A stretch of 64,000 bases of DNA from SIAJ01 sp963773845 (GTDB lineage: Bacteria; Planctomycetota; Planctomycetia; Gemmatales; Gemmataceae): the NCBI GenBank assembly GCA_963773845.1, contig CAVZCU010000017.1:534569-598568 (forward strand), read 5' to 3'. Under the pieces are notes generated by a model. The model was not told the origin of the DNA. It saw only the letters and a list, made by a program, of their open reading frames with translations, and did no database searches. Position numbers and translations under genes: made by a program. Positions 20,649 through 30,325 of the stretch are shown one piece after another. Position 1 is the first letter of the stretch. Every line of letters starts with the position of its first letter.

Positions 20649-20991
20649 GCGGGGGCGATCCTTCTGGGATGCCGATCGACGCCGCAGTAGAATCGATGTG
20701 GTTGGTTGTAGTTCATGCTCATGTCCTATTTGGGGGCGGGTCGAAATCGCCCACCTGATCCCGCATCGTGGTTGCCGATGCCACGAGCTTCGGCTGAAAC
20801 TTCTACGTGGAGATATAGGAGCAATCCCATGATCTCTTTACTAATTGGCGACAGGCTCCGACCCGTCACCGATGGGGACATGAGAAGTATCCATTCAATG
20901 AAGTTGACCGGGCCCACCGGAAGTGCTTGAGAATTCAAGATCACGCCGCTGGCCCGGCCGGTGAGCGCGGCGTTCAGTGGGGGACGCTGGG
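20649..20991. other. Intergenic region
   Basis: About 340 bases in the GC-rich segment. I see no convincing gene, RNA or repeat. Confidence 0.4.
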
Positions 20992-21231
20992 ATGGGGTAC
21001 AGCCGAGGGCTTCGGGTGGCCTCGCTACTCAGTTGGGTGCTCGCCCTCGTCCTCCTCGTCGAGACCCGGCTGGGCCAGCCGATTTTGCCGTGGGGCGGGC
21101 CGGACCCGACGACCGGCGCGGCCTCCGGGTTCCTTCTGCTCCTCGGGGTCCTCCTGTGGCTGGCTGCGGACGTCGCCGGGCTTCGCCACCGGGTGGCGGC
21201 CCTGGAGCGCAGATTACGGGACGACGAGTAG
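20992..21231 (+). CDS. Small membrane protein
   Basis: 79 aa with two hydrophobic helices (VASLLSWVLALVLLVETRL and a second beginning SGFLLLLGVLLWLAADVAG) and a short charged C-terminus (RHRVAALERRLRDDE) that could form a coiled coil. ATG 20992 has a GGGA motif upstream. No family recognised. It is the last of the small genes in the segment between the two kinase 3' ends. Confidence 0.45.
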   Translation: MGYSRGLRVASLLSWVLALVLLVETRLGQPILPWGGPDPTTGAASGFLLLLGVLLWLAADVAGLRHRVAALERRLRDDE

Positions 21232-21468
21232 CGTCGTCTAGGAAGCTCCAGAAGTCAAGCCCCGTTGATTCGGTTGTGCAAGTCAATTGATTCTGCCCTT
21301 CTTGGCGCGGACCTTCGACGCGGACCCAGGACCGGTCGGTTATTTGTACTTCGCTTATTCACGCCGGATTGAGGTTCTCGAATCGACCTCAGGCAGCGCC
21401 GGGATGGTACTTGGCACCAGTGTCACACTCTGTGTGAGCGGCGCCAAACAGCCTTATGAGGCGGCAGG

Positions 21469-21512
21469 AAAGGTGACGGAGCTCGTTTCCAGAAACGAGC
21501 TGCGTCACCTTT
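21469..21512 (-). terminator. Hairpin downstream of hybrid histidine kinase
   Basis: Inverted repeat with about 20 paired positions and one mismatch: GTGACGGAGCTCGTTTC and GAAACGAGCTGCGTCAC, with a 2-nt centre. It starts 45 nt after the kinase stop on the minus strand and is followed by a short T run, so it may terminate the kinase transcript. Confidence 0.55.
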
Positions 21513-21557
21513 GTTCCTTTGTTTTCCCTTGTTTTCGGCAGCCCGGCTGGCGTACTG

Positions 21558-23476
21558 TCAAACCACTCCATACCGGCTGACGCTCGCGTCGAGGACTTCG
21601 CGGACTTTGCGGGCGAGGGTTGTGGGCGTGAAGGGCTTGTGCAGGAAGGCGATTCCTTCCGCGACGACGCCGTGACGGACGATGGCGTCGTCCGTGTAGC
21701 CGGACATGTACAGAACGCGTAGTTCCGGGTGGGCGTCGCGCAGCTTCTCGACCAGTTCCCGGCCGCTCATCTTGGGCATGACAACATCGGTCAGGAGCAA
21801 GTGCAGCGGCGGGCGGATCAGCGAGCCGAGGTGCAGCGCCTCCTCGCCATTCGCCGCTTCCAGAAGCTTGTAGCCGCAAGGCTGCAAGGCGATTCGGGCC
21901 AGATTGCGAATGGCCTCATCGTCCTCGGCCAGCAAGATCGTTTCGGCGCGCGCGGGATTTCTCGAACGGCGCTCGGAGTTGCTGCCGGCAAATCGCATCC
22001 GATCAGGCGTGGCAAATACACCCGGAACGTGGTGCCCCGCCCCGCGTTGCTGTTGACTTCGATGTGCCCGCCGCTTTGCTGGACGATGCCATGAACGGTC
22101 GACAGGCCCAGGCCCGTCCCTTTTCCCGGCCGCTTGGTCGTAAAGAAGGGCTCGAATATGCGCGATTGCGTGGTGTCGTCCATGCCGACGCCCGTGTCGG
22201 TCACGGAGAGCATGACGTAGGCGCCGGGGCGAACGTTGAGATTCCGCCGACTGTATTCTTCAGCGAGCTCGACGTTGCGCGTCTCGATGGTGAGTCGGCC
22301 GCCCGTCGGCATGGCGTCGCGAGCATTGACCACCAGGTTCATCAGAACCTGTTCGATTTGCCCGGAGTCCGCTTTGATCGGGGAAAGATTCGGGTCGAGC
22401 CTGGTGCCCAGTTCGATGTCCGCGCCGATGAGCCGGCCGAGCATCTTGACTGCCTCGCGCACCAATACGTTGAGATCGAGAATCTGGGGGGCGAGCATTT
22501 GCCGGCGACTGAAGGCGAGCAATTGCCGCGTCAGGGAAGCGGCCCGGTCTCCCGCTCGATGAATCTCGCGGACGGCATCGCGGGACGTCGCCGGAAGTCC
22601 CTTATCCGAGAGGAGCATCTCGCAATAGCCGTTCATCACGGTGAGCAGATTGTTGAAGTCGTGCGCGACCCCGCCCGCGAGCACGCCGATGGCCTCCATC
22701 TTTTGCGCCTGGTGTACTTGCTCTTCGAGCCTCTTGCGGTCGGTGATGTCCTGAATCTGCCCCACATAAAGCCGGGGGCTGCCGTCGGCGTCGCGCATGA
22801 GCGCGACATTCGTCAAGACTGTCAGGACGGACCCGTCGCGGTGCAGATAGCGCTTCTCCATCTGGAAATAGCTTTTCTCGCCCGCCAAAAGCGGCTTGCG
22901 AAGGGCATAACTCTCGGCGATATCGTCCGGATGGGTGATCTGCGGCATGGTCATGCCGAGCATCTCGCCGGGCGTATAGCCGAGCAAGCGGGCAAAGGCG
23001 GCATTGACGCGGACGAAGCAATGGTCGAGGTCCGTCAGGACCATCGGCAAATTGGTGTCGTCGAACGCGCGGCGGAATAATTCCTCGCTTTCGCGCAGGG
23101 CTTCCTTGGCGAGTCCGCGCTCCGTGATGTCGATCAGGTTGCCCAGCGCCGCTGGATGGCCACTCAGTTCAGCTCGGCTGCCAAATGTCTCGAGATCGAT
23201 GATCGTGCCGTCGCGGCGAAGGCCGCGAAAGGTGTAGCGCGCCGATTCCATCTCGCCGCACAATCGCCGGCGAACCTGCTCGGCCACGTGCGGTCGATCG
23301 GGCAGGGCGACCAGGTCCAACCAATCGTCGAGTGCCGTTACCTCGTCAATGGAATATCCGAAGATCTCGGCAAACGTTGAGTTGACGTACGCGAACCGGC
23401 CGTCCTGGATGATGTAAACACCGGCGAGTGCATGTTCGGCCAATTGACGAAAAAGGGGCTCCGAATCGAAATGCAT
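21558..23476 (-). CDS. PAS-PAS hybrid histidine kinase with receiver domain (frameshifted)
   Basis: Sensor kinase of about 640 aa without a transmembrane segment, so probably cytoplasmic. PAS 1 (LAGVYIIQDGRFAYVNSTFA), PAS 2 (DLDHCFVRVNAAFARLLGYT), HisKA with phospho-acceptor GGVAHDFNNLL, HATPase (LMNLVVNARDAMP, DTGVGMDD, GKGTGLGLSTVHGIVQQSGG) and a C-terminal receiver (LLAEDDEAIRN, acceptor Asp in LLTDVVMPKMSG, FLHKPFTP). ATG 23476 has GAAGGG upstream; a GTG lies at 23497. The frame shifts near 21955, between kinase and receiver. The PAS domains suggest a redox or small-ligand input. Its 3' end is duplicated at 18566-18692. Confidence 0.85.
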
Positions 23477-23837
23477 CGCAACGCCCTTCAATGCCACGGC
23501 GACAGGACTATCAAAGGGAAAGGATGGATGGTATCCCGGTCCTGGGCCGCGATGAATTCAACGGATAACCATTCCTGCGGACTCAGTCGATGATGAAGAA
23601 GAATCGAACGAAGAACGCGAGCCGTCCAAATCGGCCAACACTCTCATTTCTCATCTCAAGGATGCACTTTTTGATCTGCTGCTGGTATTTCAACTTCGGA
23701 TGAAGCGGTCATTTTTGTCAGATGCGGCCGGAGATTTTCGTCCGCGGCAAACATTCGCTCGAAATCATGAAACGAACATCGTCGATTTGGATTGCGACGC
23801 GAGGGCCGGCTGTAACGTTTCGGGCCGAAAGAGCGAA
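23477..23837. other. Intergenic region upstream of hybrid kinase
   Basis: About 360 bases that should hold the promoter of the hybrid kinase. I see no clear promoter, RNA or repeat. Confidence 0.4.
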
Positions 23838-24017
23838 CTACTCCGGTTGCTTCACCTGGGAGTCGATTCTCCGTTTCCGATTCGTCTGTGCGTCGTCCAG
23901 AATGCGCCGTGTTTCTTCGATCAAGGCTCTCGCGGATTCGAGAGCCTTTTCCATATCGCGAAGAACTTTTTCCGCCGCCTTGACCCGCTTCTCCAGCTCT
24001 TCTCGTGACCCGTTCAT
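23838..24017 (-). CDS. Small coiled-coil protein
   Basis: 59 aa, starting MNGSREELEKRV and ending RIDSQVKQPE. Nearly the whole chain has a heptad pattern (LEKRVKAAEKVLRDMEKALE, ALIEETRRILDDA) with a strong charge alternation, which is unusual for a chance frame at this GC content. No clear ribosome site is seen. It could be a small regulator or scaffold. Confidence 0.45.
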   Translation of the reverse strand: MNGSREELEKRVKAAEKVLRDMEKALESARALIEETRRILDDAQTNRKRRIDSQVKQPE

Positions 24018-24332
24018 TGAACTGCTCGGGGGCGGAGAGTGAGCGACACGAATCGGTTCAGTATTGGGATATGACTGATTCGAGTAAGCGAAAAGGCCTC
24101 AGCCGATCACTGCCGATCCGAACAGATTGCCTATCCAACCTAAGGATATGTTGAAGGGATCTGCAAGCCGTCCCGCCGGCTTGTTACGTTACGCGCGAGA
24201 ATTCACATTCATCTCATTTCGCATCGGTAAACTCGAACCAGCAATGAGCCCGTGAACCGAGTATCCCCGTCTCGGCAAAGCCCGACAGTCGTCCGCGGAA
24301 AATGAGAGCTTTCTCACGCCTGAATGTTTTTC
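24018..24332. other. Intergenic region
   Basis: About 315 bases before the promoter candidate of the Spy-like gene. I see no supported gene. Confidence 0.4.
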
Positions 24333-24360
24333 TTGCGACACGGCCCCGGGCGGTTATTCT
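24333..24360 (+). promoter_or_regulatory. Candidate sigma-70-type promoter
   Basis: TTGCGA, 16-nt spacer, TATTCT, about 85 nt upstream of the Spy-like gene start. Match is fair at both boxes; assigned by eye only. Confidence 0.3.
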
Positions 24361-24443
24361 GTTGGTTTGACTAAGAGCGCGGATATACGTGCAATCGAGT
24401 GCAAACATTTGGTGGGAACCATCGATCCATTGGAGGTCTTGCG

Positions 24444-25427
24444 ATGCAAAATGCGAAGTCTGTTCTCGTCCTGGCGGCGAGTGTGCTGATTGGCGGCGCT
24501 GCTTATGCCCAACCGCCGGGTGGCCTGGGTGGCGGCGGATTCGGTGGTTTCGGCGGCGGCGGCCTGGCCAACGCCATCTCCCGTAGCAAACCGCTTCAGG
24601 AAGAACTCAAGATCGACGCGGCCCAGTTGGAGAAACTGACGGCCGCCCTGACCAAGGCCCGTGAAGAGACTCGCGAGTTGGCCGGTAAGCTATTCAATCG
24701 CGAGACGCCTGCCGAGGAACGAACCGAGATCGGCAAGAAGATGCGCGAAGTTAACGATAAGGCTGTCGAAAGCGCGCTCAAACCGGAACAAGTGAAACGG
24801 CTACATCAGATTGAAAACCAGCAAGCGGGGCTCGGGCTGTTCAATCGCGAAGAAATCGCCAAGACATTGAACCTGACCGACGAGCAGAAGGAAAAGATCA
24901 AGAGCATCAACAAGGATCTGGACACCGACCGGCGAGAAATTCTCGGTAGCGCCGGCGGCGGCCGCCGCGGTCGCGGATTCGGCCAACGCGATCCCGAAGT
25001 TACGAAGAAGCTCGAGAGCCTGCAAAAAGAAGCCCTGGCCAGCGCCGTGAAGGTGCTCAGTAGCGACCAGCAAAAGGCGTACACGGATTTGACCGGCGAG
25101 CCATTCGAAATGCCGGGCGGAGCGTTCGCGTTTGGCGGCGGCTTTGGCGGGCCCGGTGGCTTTGGCGGCGGTGGCTTCGGCGGCGGCGGCGGTTTTGGTG
25201 GAGCCGGCGGGTTCGGTGGTTTTGGCGGCGGCGGCATCCCCGGCCAAATCCTATCCACCGCGACGCAGACTCAACTGAAGCTCACCGACGAGCAGAAGAA
25301 GGAGCTGGAAGCGATTCAGAAGGACGTCGACACCCGTCTCGAAAAGATGCTGACGGACGAACAGCGGACCCAGCTCAAGCAGATGAAGGATCGCCGTCCG
25401 GGCGGCCGCCGCGCCGAAGAAGGATAA
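24444..25427 (+). CDS. Glycine-rich Spy/CpxP-like periplasmic protein
   Basis: 327 aa with a signal peptide (VLVLAASVLIGGAAYA). Two Gly-rich stretches (GGGGFGGFGGGG near residue 35, a longer one near 235-275) separate helical segments that carry the LTDEQ-type motif seen in Spy/CpxP proteins and planctomycete relatives: LKIDAAQLEKL, LNLTDEQKEKI, LKLTDEQKKEL, MLTDEQRTQL. Probably a periplasmic chaperone-like or metal/stress-responsive protein. ATG 24444 has GGAGG 7 nt upstream. It is monocistronic and followed by a dispersed palindrome. Confidence 0.75.
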   Translation: MQNAKSVLVLAASVLIGGAAYAQPPGGLGGGGFGGFGGGGLANAISRSKPLQEELKIDAAQLEKLTAALTKAREETRELAGKLFNRETPAEERTEIGKKMREVNDKAVESALKPEQVKRLHQIENQQAGLGLFNREEIAKTLNLTDEQKEKIKSINKDLDTDRREILGSAGGGRRGRGFGQRDPEVTKKLESLQKEALASAVKVLSSDQQKAYTDLTGEPFEMPGGAFAFGGGFGGPGGFGGGGFGGGGGFGGAGGFGGFGGGGIPGQILSTATQTQLKLTDEQKKELEAIQKDVDTRLEKMLTDEQRTQLKQMKDRRPGGRRAEEG

Positions 25428-25479
25428 CTAACCAGGGCGATCATGCAATGTGAACGAGTAGCAACGAAGTAATTCGCGT

Positions 25480-25545
25480 GGCGAGCCGAACGACCTAAAG
25501 CATCGGGTGAAGACAACACCTGGCGCTCACGTCGCTCGGCTCGCC
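25480..25545. repeat. Dispersed palindromic element (relative of 13275-13352)
   Basis: Begins GGCGAGCCGAACGAC and ends GTCGCTCGGCTCGCC, with GGGTG and ACACC halves inside. It lies between convergent genes and may act as a terminator. Confidence 0.65.
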
Positions 25546-25555
25546 GATTTTTTGC

Positions 25556-26762
25556 TCAGGTCCGAATCTCCCGTGGGTTGAGCTGCTTGATCGGCGTCAC
25601 AGCGTCGGTCAGTTCGATTGCATCGGCCGGCGTCAAAAGTCCGGTTCGTTCGTCGGGGTATTTCCGGAACCAACCTGATACCAGAAGAACGTGGTCCACC
25701 TGACCTGGCGTAACGCCGGGCGGTGCCTGGCGACCGAACACGTCGTCGAGCAAGTTACGGCCCCTCGCCGCACTCGCGGTGCAGGTCGGCTGATAACATG
25801 CCCCGCGAACGCGGCCACGATGGATGAGGTACCATACCGTTCGCTCTTCCGGACCGGTCAAGGGATAGACGAACGTATTCTCCTTGCGGGCATTCCGCAG
25901 CCAGTTCAGTTTTTCCCAGAGCCATTCCATTTCGGTCAAGCGATCGCGTAGTGCCGCCGCCCGTTCGAATTGCATCGCCGCCGCCGCTTGCAGCATCTTC
26001 GCGGACAGGTCCTTGAGCGGCCGATCGTCCGAACCGTCCAGAAAGCGCTTCGCTCCCCGCACCTGGGCCCCGTAACTGGGCCGCGAGCAGTTGGCCGCAC
26101 ATGGTCCAGAGCACGTACCAATTTCAAAGCGCAGACAGCCGGCCGACCGATCCTGGGGGAACAATTCCGTTTGATCCGCGAAGTGCATCGCCACGGTCTG
26201 GGCACAATCGCGCAAGCGAAACCAGTCGTTGAGCCGCCGCACGGCTTCGTTCGCGCGGTTGGCGCTTGTAAACGGCCCATAGACGCCGAGGTCCTTGCCC
26301 GCTGGCGCACGCGTCACATACGCATAAGGAGCCGGCGCCCGACCGAGGCAAACATAGCAATCGCGCTGGCGGCCCGGCTGGCCGAGGACGTTGAATCGCG
26401 GTCGATGCCGCCGGATCAACTCGAGTTCCCGAACGAGCGCGCCAAACTCGTCGGCAACGCTTTCCCAAACCAAGCGTGCGCGTATGTTGCAGAATCCGGC
26501 CGGCCTTGGGATCGCGACTGTCGCGGAAGTAGCTCATCAGCCGGGCGCGCAGGCATTTCGCCTTGCCGATATAAATGAGATCGCCATGCCGGCCAAGCAT
26601 GCCATAAACGCCGGGCATACGAGGCACGTCGCTCCGAACGCCGGCCCGGAGTTTCGATTGCTTGTGGGAACGGATCCGGCCCAGATTGGGGGCAAAGTCG
26701 GCCGGCCGGGCGACGGTTGGACCGAACCCGGTGAATGTGTCCAGCGGGAAGAGCGTGGCCAC
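25556..26762 (-). CDS. Short UvrC-like GIY-YIG protein (frameshifted)
   Basis: About 400 aa. GIY-YIG nuclease domain with PGVYGMLGRHGDLIYIGKAK and LRARLMSYF; then, after a frame break near 26475, a segment including LELIRRHRPRFNV, a UvrC-type cysteine region (CLRFEIGTCSGPC), GAKRFLDG, and a UvrB-binding UVR helix pair (MQFERAAALRDRLTEMEWL). The UvrC RNase H-like second nuclease and HhH domains are absent. It could make only the 3' incision in nucleotide excision repair, like Cho, or serve another structure-specific function. Full-length uvrC, if any, is outside the window. Confidence 0.75.
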
Positions 26763-26954
26763 GTCTGCGGAATCCTTCCGGGGGCAAAGCGGCGATTGTA
26801 TCCGGGGTGCGGCGAAAGTGCAAAGGATTGACGGGCAAAAAACTCGTCTTCCCCGCTGCCCACTGCCAGGCTATATCTCTCGGCTTGGTTGCGGAAACGG
26901 GCGTTCCATAGCGAGACGCCAATTCGACAAGTTCGCGAGGTGGATATGCTGGTC

Positions 26955-27946
26955 ATGCGCATCGCTCTCTTGATTCTTGTCCTTCCGGCGGCGATTGCCG
27001 GGGCCGGCGAGAAGGCGGCTGCCGTGGTCAACGGCGATTCGATCACAGTCGCCGAACTGGATGCGGCCATTGCGTCCATTCCGAAGCCGATCATGCCGCT
27101 TTCGGCTTTCGAGAAAAAGCAACAGCGGGCGGAAGCGCTCGCGGCACTCATCGACGACAAACTGGTGCGGCAGTTCCTGAAGCAATACGGACCGAAAATC
27201 GATTCGACCGAGGTGGATCGGCAATACGCGGCGCTCGTCGCCAGCCAGAAAGCCGTCGGCAAGACGATCGACGAGTATTTGAAGGAGAACAACCTGACCG
27301 CGGCGCAGGTGAAAGAGAATTTCCTCCGGATCCTGCAACTCGGGCGTACATGGAAGCCCAGGGCACCGCGGATCGTCTGCGTGCGTATTTCGACGCCAAC
27401 CGCGACCTGTTTGACAAGACAACAGTTCGGACCAGCCACATCGTTCTGCGCCTCGGTTCGGCCCCTTCGCCGGCCGAACGGCAGAAGGCAATCGACAAGT
27501 TGCGCGCAATTCGCGCCGACCTGGCTGCCGGCCGCGTGCAGTTCGCGGCCGCGGCGAAAGCGAACTCTCAGTGCCCCAGCGCCGCTTCGGGAGGCGACAT
27601 GGGCTACATCATTCGCAAATTTCAGGCGGATGAAGCCTATGCCCGCGTGGCCTTTTCGCTCAAGGTCGGCGAGGTGAGCGATGTCGTCGAATCGGAGGGC
27701 GGCCTGCATCTGATCTGGGTGACCGACCGCAAGCCCGGCAAACCATCACGCTATCAAGACGTGATCGACGATGTCCGCGAATGTTTTGAAGCGGAGTGGA
27801 AACAGAATCTCCTCGCCGAACTGCGCAAGAAGGCGAAGATCGACGTTACGGCTGAAGGATTAGGAAAGTCGGTACAATTTCGAATAGGACCTGTATGTCG
27901 CATGAGACCTCCAGGTCCTATGGGGCAGTCGTCCAAAGTATTCTGA
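26955..27946 (+). CDS. SurA/PpiC-type peptidyl-prolyl isomerase (frameshifted)
   Basis: About 330 aa periplasmic folding factor. The signal peptide (MRIALLILVLPAAIAGAG) leads to AAAVVNGDSITVAELDAAIAS, typical of the SurA N-domain, with chaperone helices (ALIDDKLVRQFLKQYG). After a frame break near 27345 comes a parvulin domain: TSHIVLRLGSAPSPAERQKA, SQCPSAASGGDMGYI, AFSLKVGEVSDVVESEGGLHLI. ATG 26955 is preferred (GAGGTGG 11 nt upstream); ATG 26946 is also possible. The last 25 residues look unlike the family and may reflect another frame error. Confidence 0.75.
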
Positions 27947-27988
27947 AATCACGCGGAATTTTGCGTTAGCCATGTCGTCTTCTCTGTA

Positions 27989-28474
27989 ATGACCCCCCGG
28001 CAACTGGGCGAGTTGATCGATCGGCACGGGCCAGCGCTGGTCCTGTTTGCGCGGCAATGGTGCGCCACGCCCGAGGACGTCGTCCAGGATGCGTTCCTGA
28101 AACTGGTTGCGCTTCGGCATGCGCCGGATGATCCGCCAGCCTGGCTGTACCGGGTGGTCCGCAATGCCGCGCTCGACGTGGTCAAGATGGATCGCCGGCG
28201 GCAGAAGCGCGAAGCAGCGGTCCAACCCGAATGCTGGTTCGTCGAGCCGGAAATCGACGGTCTCGATGCCGATCAGGCTGTCGCTGTGCTCGAGAAACTG
28301 CCACCCGAGTTGCGCGAAACCATCGTCGCCCGTCTGTGGGGCGGACTGACGTTCGAGCAGATTGCCGAAGTGTCCGGTTGCTCCGCCAGCAGTGCGTTTC
28401 GCCGCTATGAGGCGGGCATCGCCGCCATCCGAGAAGCGTTAGGTATCCCATGCCCGAGCCAACCGATCCGATGA
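27989..28474 (+). CDS. ECF-type RNA polymerase sigma factor
   Basis: 161 aa. Region 2: ATPEDVVQDAFLKLVALRH, PPAWLYRVVRNAALDVVK; region 4: LEKLPPELRETIVARLWGGL and EQIAEVSGCSASSAFRRYEA. It begins just after the isomerase gene and overlaps the next gene by 25 bp, so it belongs to a sigma/membrane/secreted protein operon common in planctomycetes. The overlapping partner is the likely anti-sigma factor. The promoter recognised is unknown. Confidence 0.8.
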   Translation: MTPRQLGELIDRHGPALVLFARQWCATPEDVVQDAFLKLVALRHAPDDPPAWLYRVVRNAALDVVKMDRRRQKREAAVQPECWFVEPEIDGLDADQAVAVLEKLPPELRETIVARLWGGLTFEQIAEVSGCSASSAFRRYEAGIAAIREALGIPCPSQPIR

Positions 28475-28842
28475 CCGAACGATTGACCCGCTTCACGCCG
28501 AATGCTCCCGGCCTCGACCGCGACGCGATTCTGTTCGCCGCCGGCCGGCAATCGGCGCGATCGCCGCGCCTCTGGCGCGCTGCGGCTGCTTTGTTGGCAA
28601 TCGGCGAGGTCGCGACGGTGATTGGGATGTGGCCGCGATCACCGCAAGCGGCCCCCGCCGTTTCACCGCCGACGGTCCACACGACTCCGGACGTGAGTTT
28701 TCCGCCCAAGAGTCCGACCCCGGATGTGTGGACCGCCGGCTCGCCGCCCAATGTCGTGCTCACCGAAGCCAAATCGAATAGCGGGGAGTTTGTCTCTTCG
28801 GGACCAATTCTGATGGTTGGGTCCCGATCGCGCTTCGATTGA
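28450..28842 (+). CDS. Small membrane protein, candidate anti-sigma factor
   Basis: 130 aa: charged N-terminus (MTERLTRFTPNAPGLDRDAI), one hydrophobic helix (LWRAAAALLAIGEVATVIGMW) and a Pro/Ser-rich periplasmic tail. It overlaps the sigma factor gene by 25 bp. Topology and coupling match ECF anti-sigma partners, but no ZAS zinc motif (HxxxCxxC) is visible, so the assignment rests on context only. Confidence 0.55.
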   Translation: MPEPTDPMTERLTRFTPNAPGLDRDAILFAAGRQSARSPRLWRAAAALLAIGEVATVIGMWPRSPQAAPAVSPPTVHTTPDVSFPPKSPTPDVWTAGSPPNVVLTEAKSNSGEFVSSGPILMVGSRSRFD

Positions 28843-28869
28843 ACTCAAACAATTTCTGGAGATGCCTCG

Positions 28870-30283
28870 ATGAAACAGACGTTCGCGTTCGCGGTCTGCC
28901 TGGGATGGACCGCATTTGCAATCGGCGGCTCCGCGTCCGGGCAAGGACCACCTTGTTCTTCTCGACGTGCAGCCGGCCGCCGCGCCAGTGCCGGCACTCA
29001 AGTACCAGCTATTGCCGGAGCTTTCGGAGATGAATCCCGGCAATGCCGTGCCGGCCTATTTGAAATGCTTTGCCGAGCAACAGAACTTCTTCTTCCGAAA
29101 GGACTCGGCGGACGAGCGCGAGCGACTGCTCCATTGCCCGCTCACGGACATCAAGGCCGGCTCGTTCAAGGACTACGGCGGCTCAGCACTCAAACAGGCT
29201 GACTGGGCGGCGCGCCTGGAATATGCGGACTGGAACCTCCTCCCGCAATTGCGTCGCGATGGCTACTGGCTGCTCCTTCCCGAAGTCCAACAGTTGCGAA
29301 CGCTGGCGCAGGCACTGGTTGTTCGCTGTCGCGCGGAAATCGCCGACAAGGATTACACGGCCGCGGATCGGACGCTCAAGACGATCTTTGCCCTGGCCCG
29401 GCACATGGGCGACCATCCCACGATGATCACGGGATTGGTCGGCGCCGCGATCGCTCAGATGGGAATCAATGCCTTGGAGGAGTTCATCCAACAGCCGGGC
29501 GCTCCCAACCTGTATTGGGCATTGACGGACTTGCCGACGCCTTTGGTGGACACTCGCAGGGCGGTGTCCGCCGAACGGATGATGGCGGAATTCGGGCTTG
29601 GCGCGCTATCCGATCCGCGGAAAATCTGGACCGCGGACGACATTCCCATCGCCGTGCAAAAGGGAAAAGAGCTGGCAGGGATGTCCGAGTTGTCGGTCGA
29701 GGATCGGAAGCTGGCCGCCATCTGGGTTCCGGAACGATTGAAAGATGAAGCCTGGGTGACCGCTGCCCGCAAATACCTCACCGAACATGGGTATCCAGCC
29801 GACAAGGTGGCCAAGTACCCGCCGGAACAGGTCTTATTCAACAAATTGCAACTCCGGGCCAAGATCTTCCGCGACGAAGCGCTCAAATGGATGAACGTTC
29901 CCTACTGGCAAGCAAAAGATGCGCTCGCCGATCTCGACAAGGGACCCGCCGACCTTGAGGAAAAACTGTCCCGAATGACAGCAATTGCAGTTCCCAACGT
30001 TCGGGCCGCGCATCTCCGGCTCGAAGTGCGCCTGGCGCTCCTACGAGTCGTCGAGGCGATCCGTCTCGAAGCTGCAAGGAACGGCGGCAAACTGCCGGCG
30101 AGCCTCACCGAGGTGAGCAGTCCGATTCCGGTCGATCCGGCAACGGGCAAATCGTTCGCGTACAAGGTCGATGGCCTAACCGCGATCATCGAGGGGGAGT
30201 CAATCCCCATCGGTGGGTTCGGACGTGGCGCCAAAGGCCTCAAGACGACGAAATATGCTTACGAAATGCGCTTACGCAAGTAA
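28870..30283 (+). CDS. Secreted protein of unknown function (frameshifted)
   Basis: About 470 aa. Signal peptide MKQTFAFAVCLGWTAFAIGGSASGQ, then a frame break near 28945 and a long helical periplasmic region: LKYQLLPELSEMNPGNAVPAY near the N-terminus, AEIADKDYTAADRTLKTIFA (TPR-like), LRLEVRLALLRVVEAIRLEA and a C-terminal beta segment typical of planctomycete secreted proteins (PVDPATGKSFAYKVDG). It is the third gene of the sigma factor operon, suggesting an envelope-stress or nutrient role. No enzyme motif recognised. Confidence 0.65.
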
Positions 30284-30325
30284 GCAGGCGTTTCCCACTG
30301 GTCGCTAGCGCTTGATCGCCCGACA

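Noticed and set aside
24214..24408. Minus-strand 64-aa frame upstream of the Spy-like gene
   Set aside because: No protein-like features and it covers the promoter candidate.
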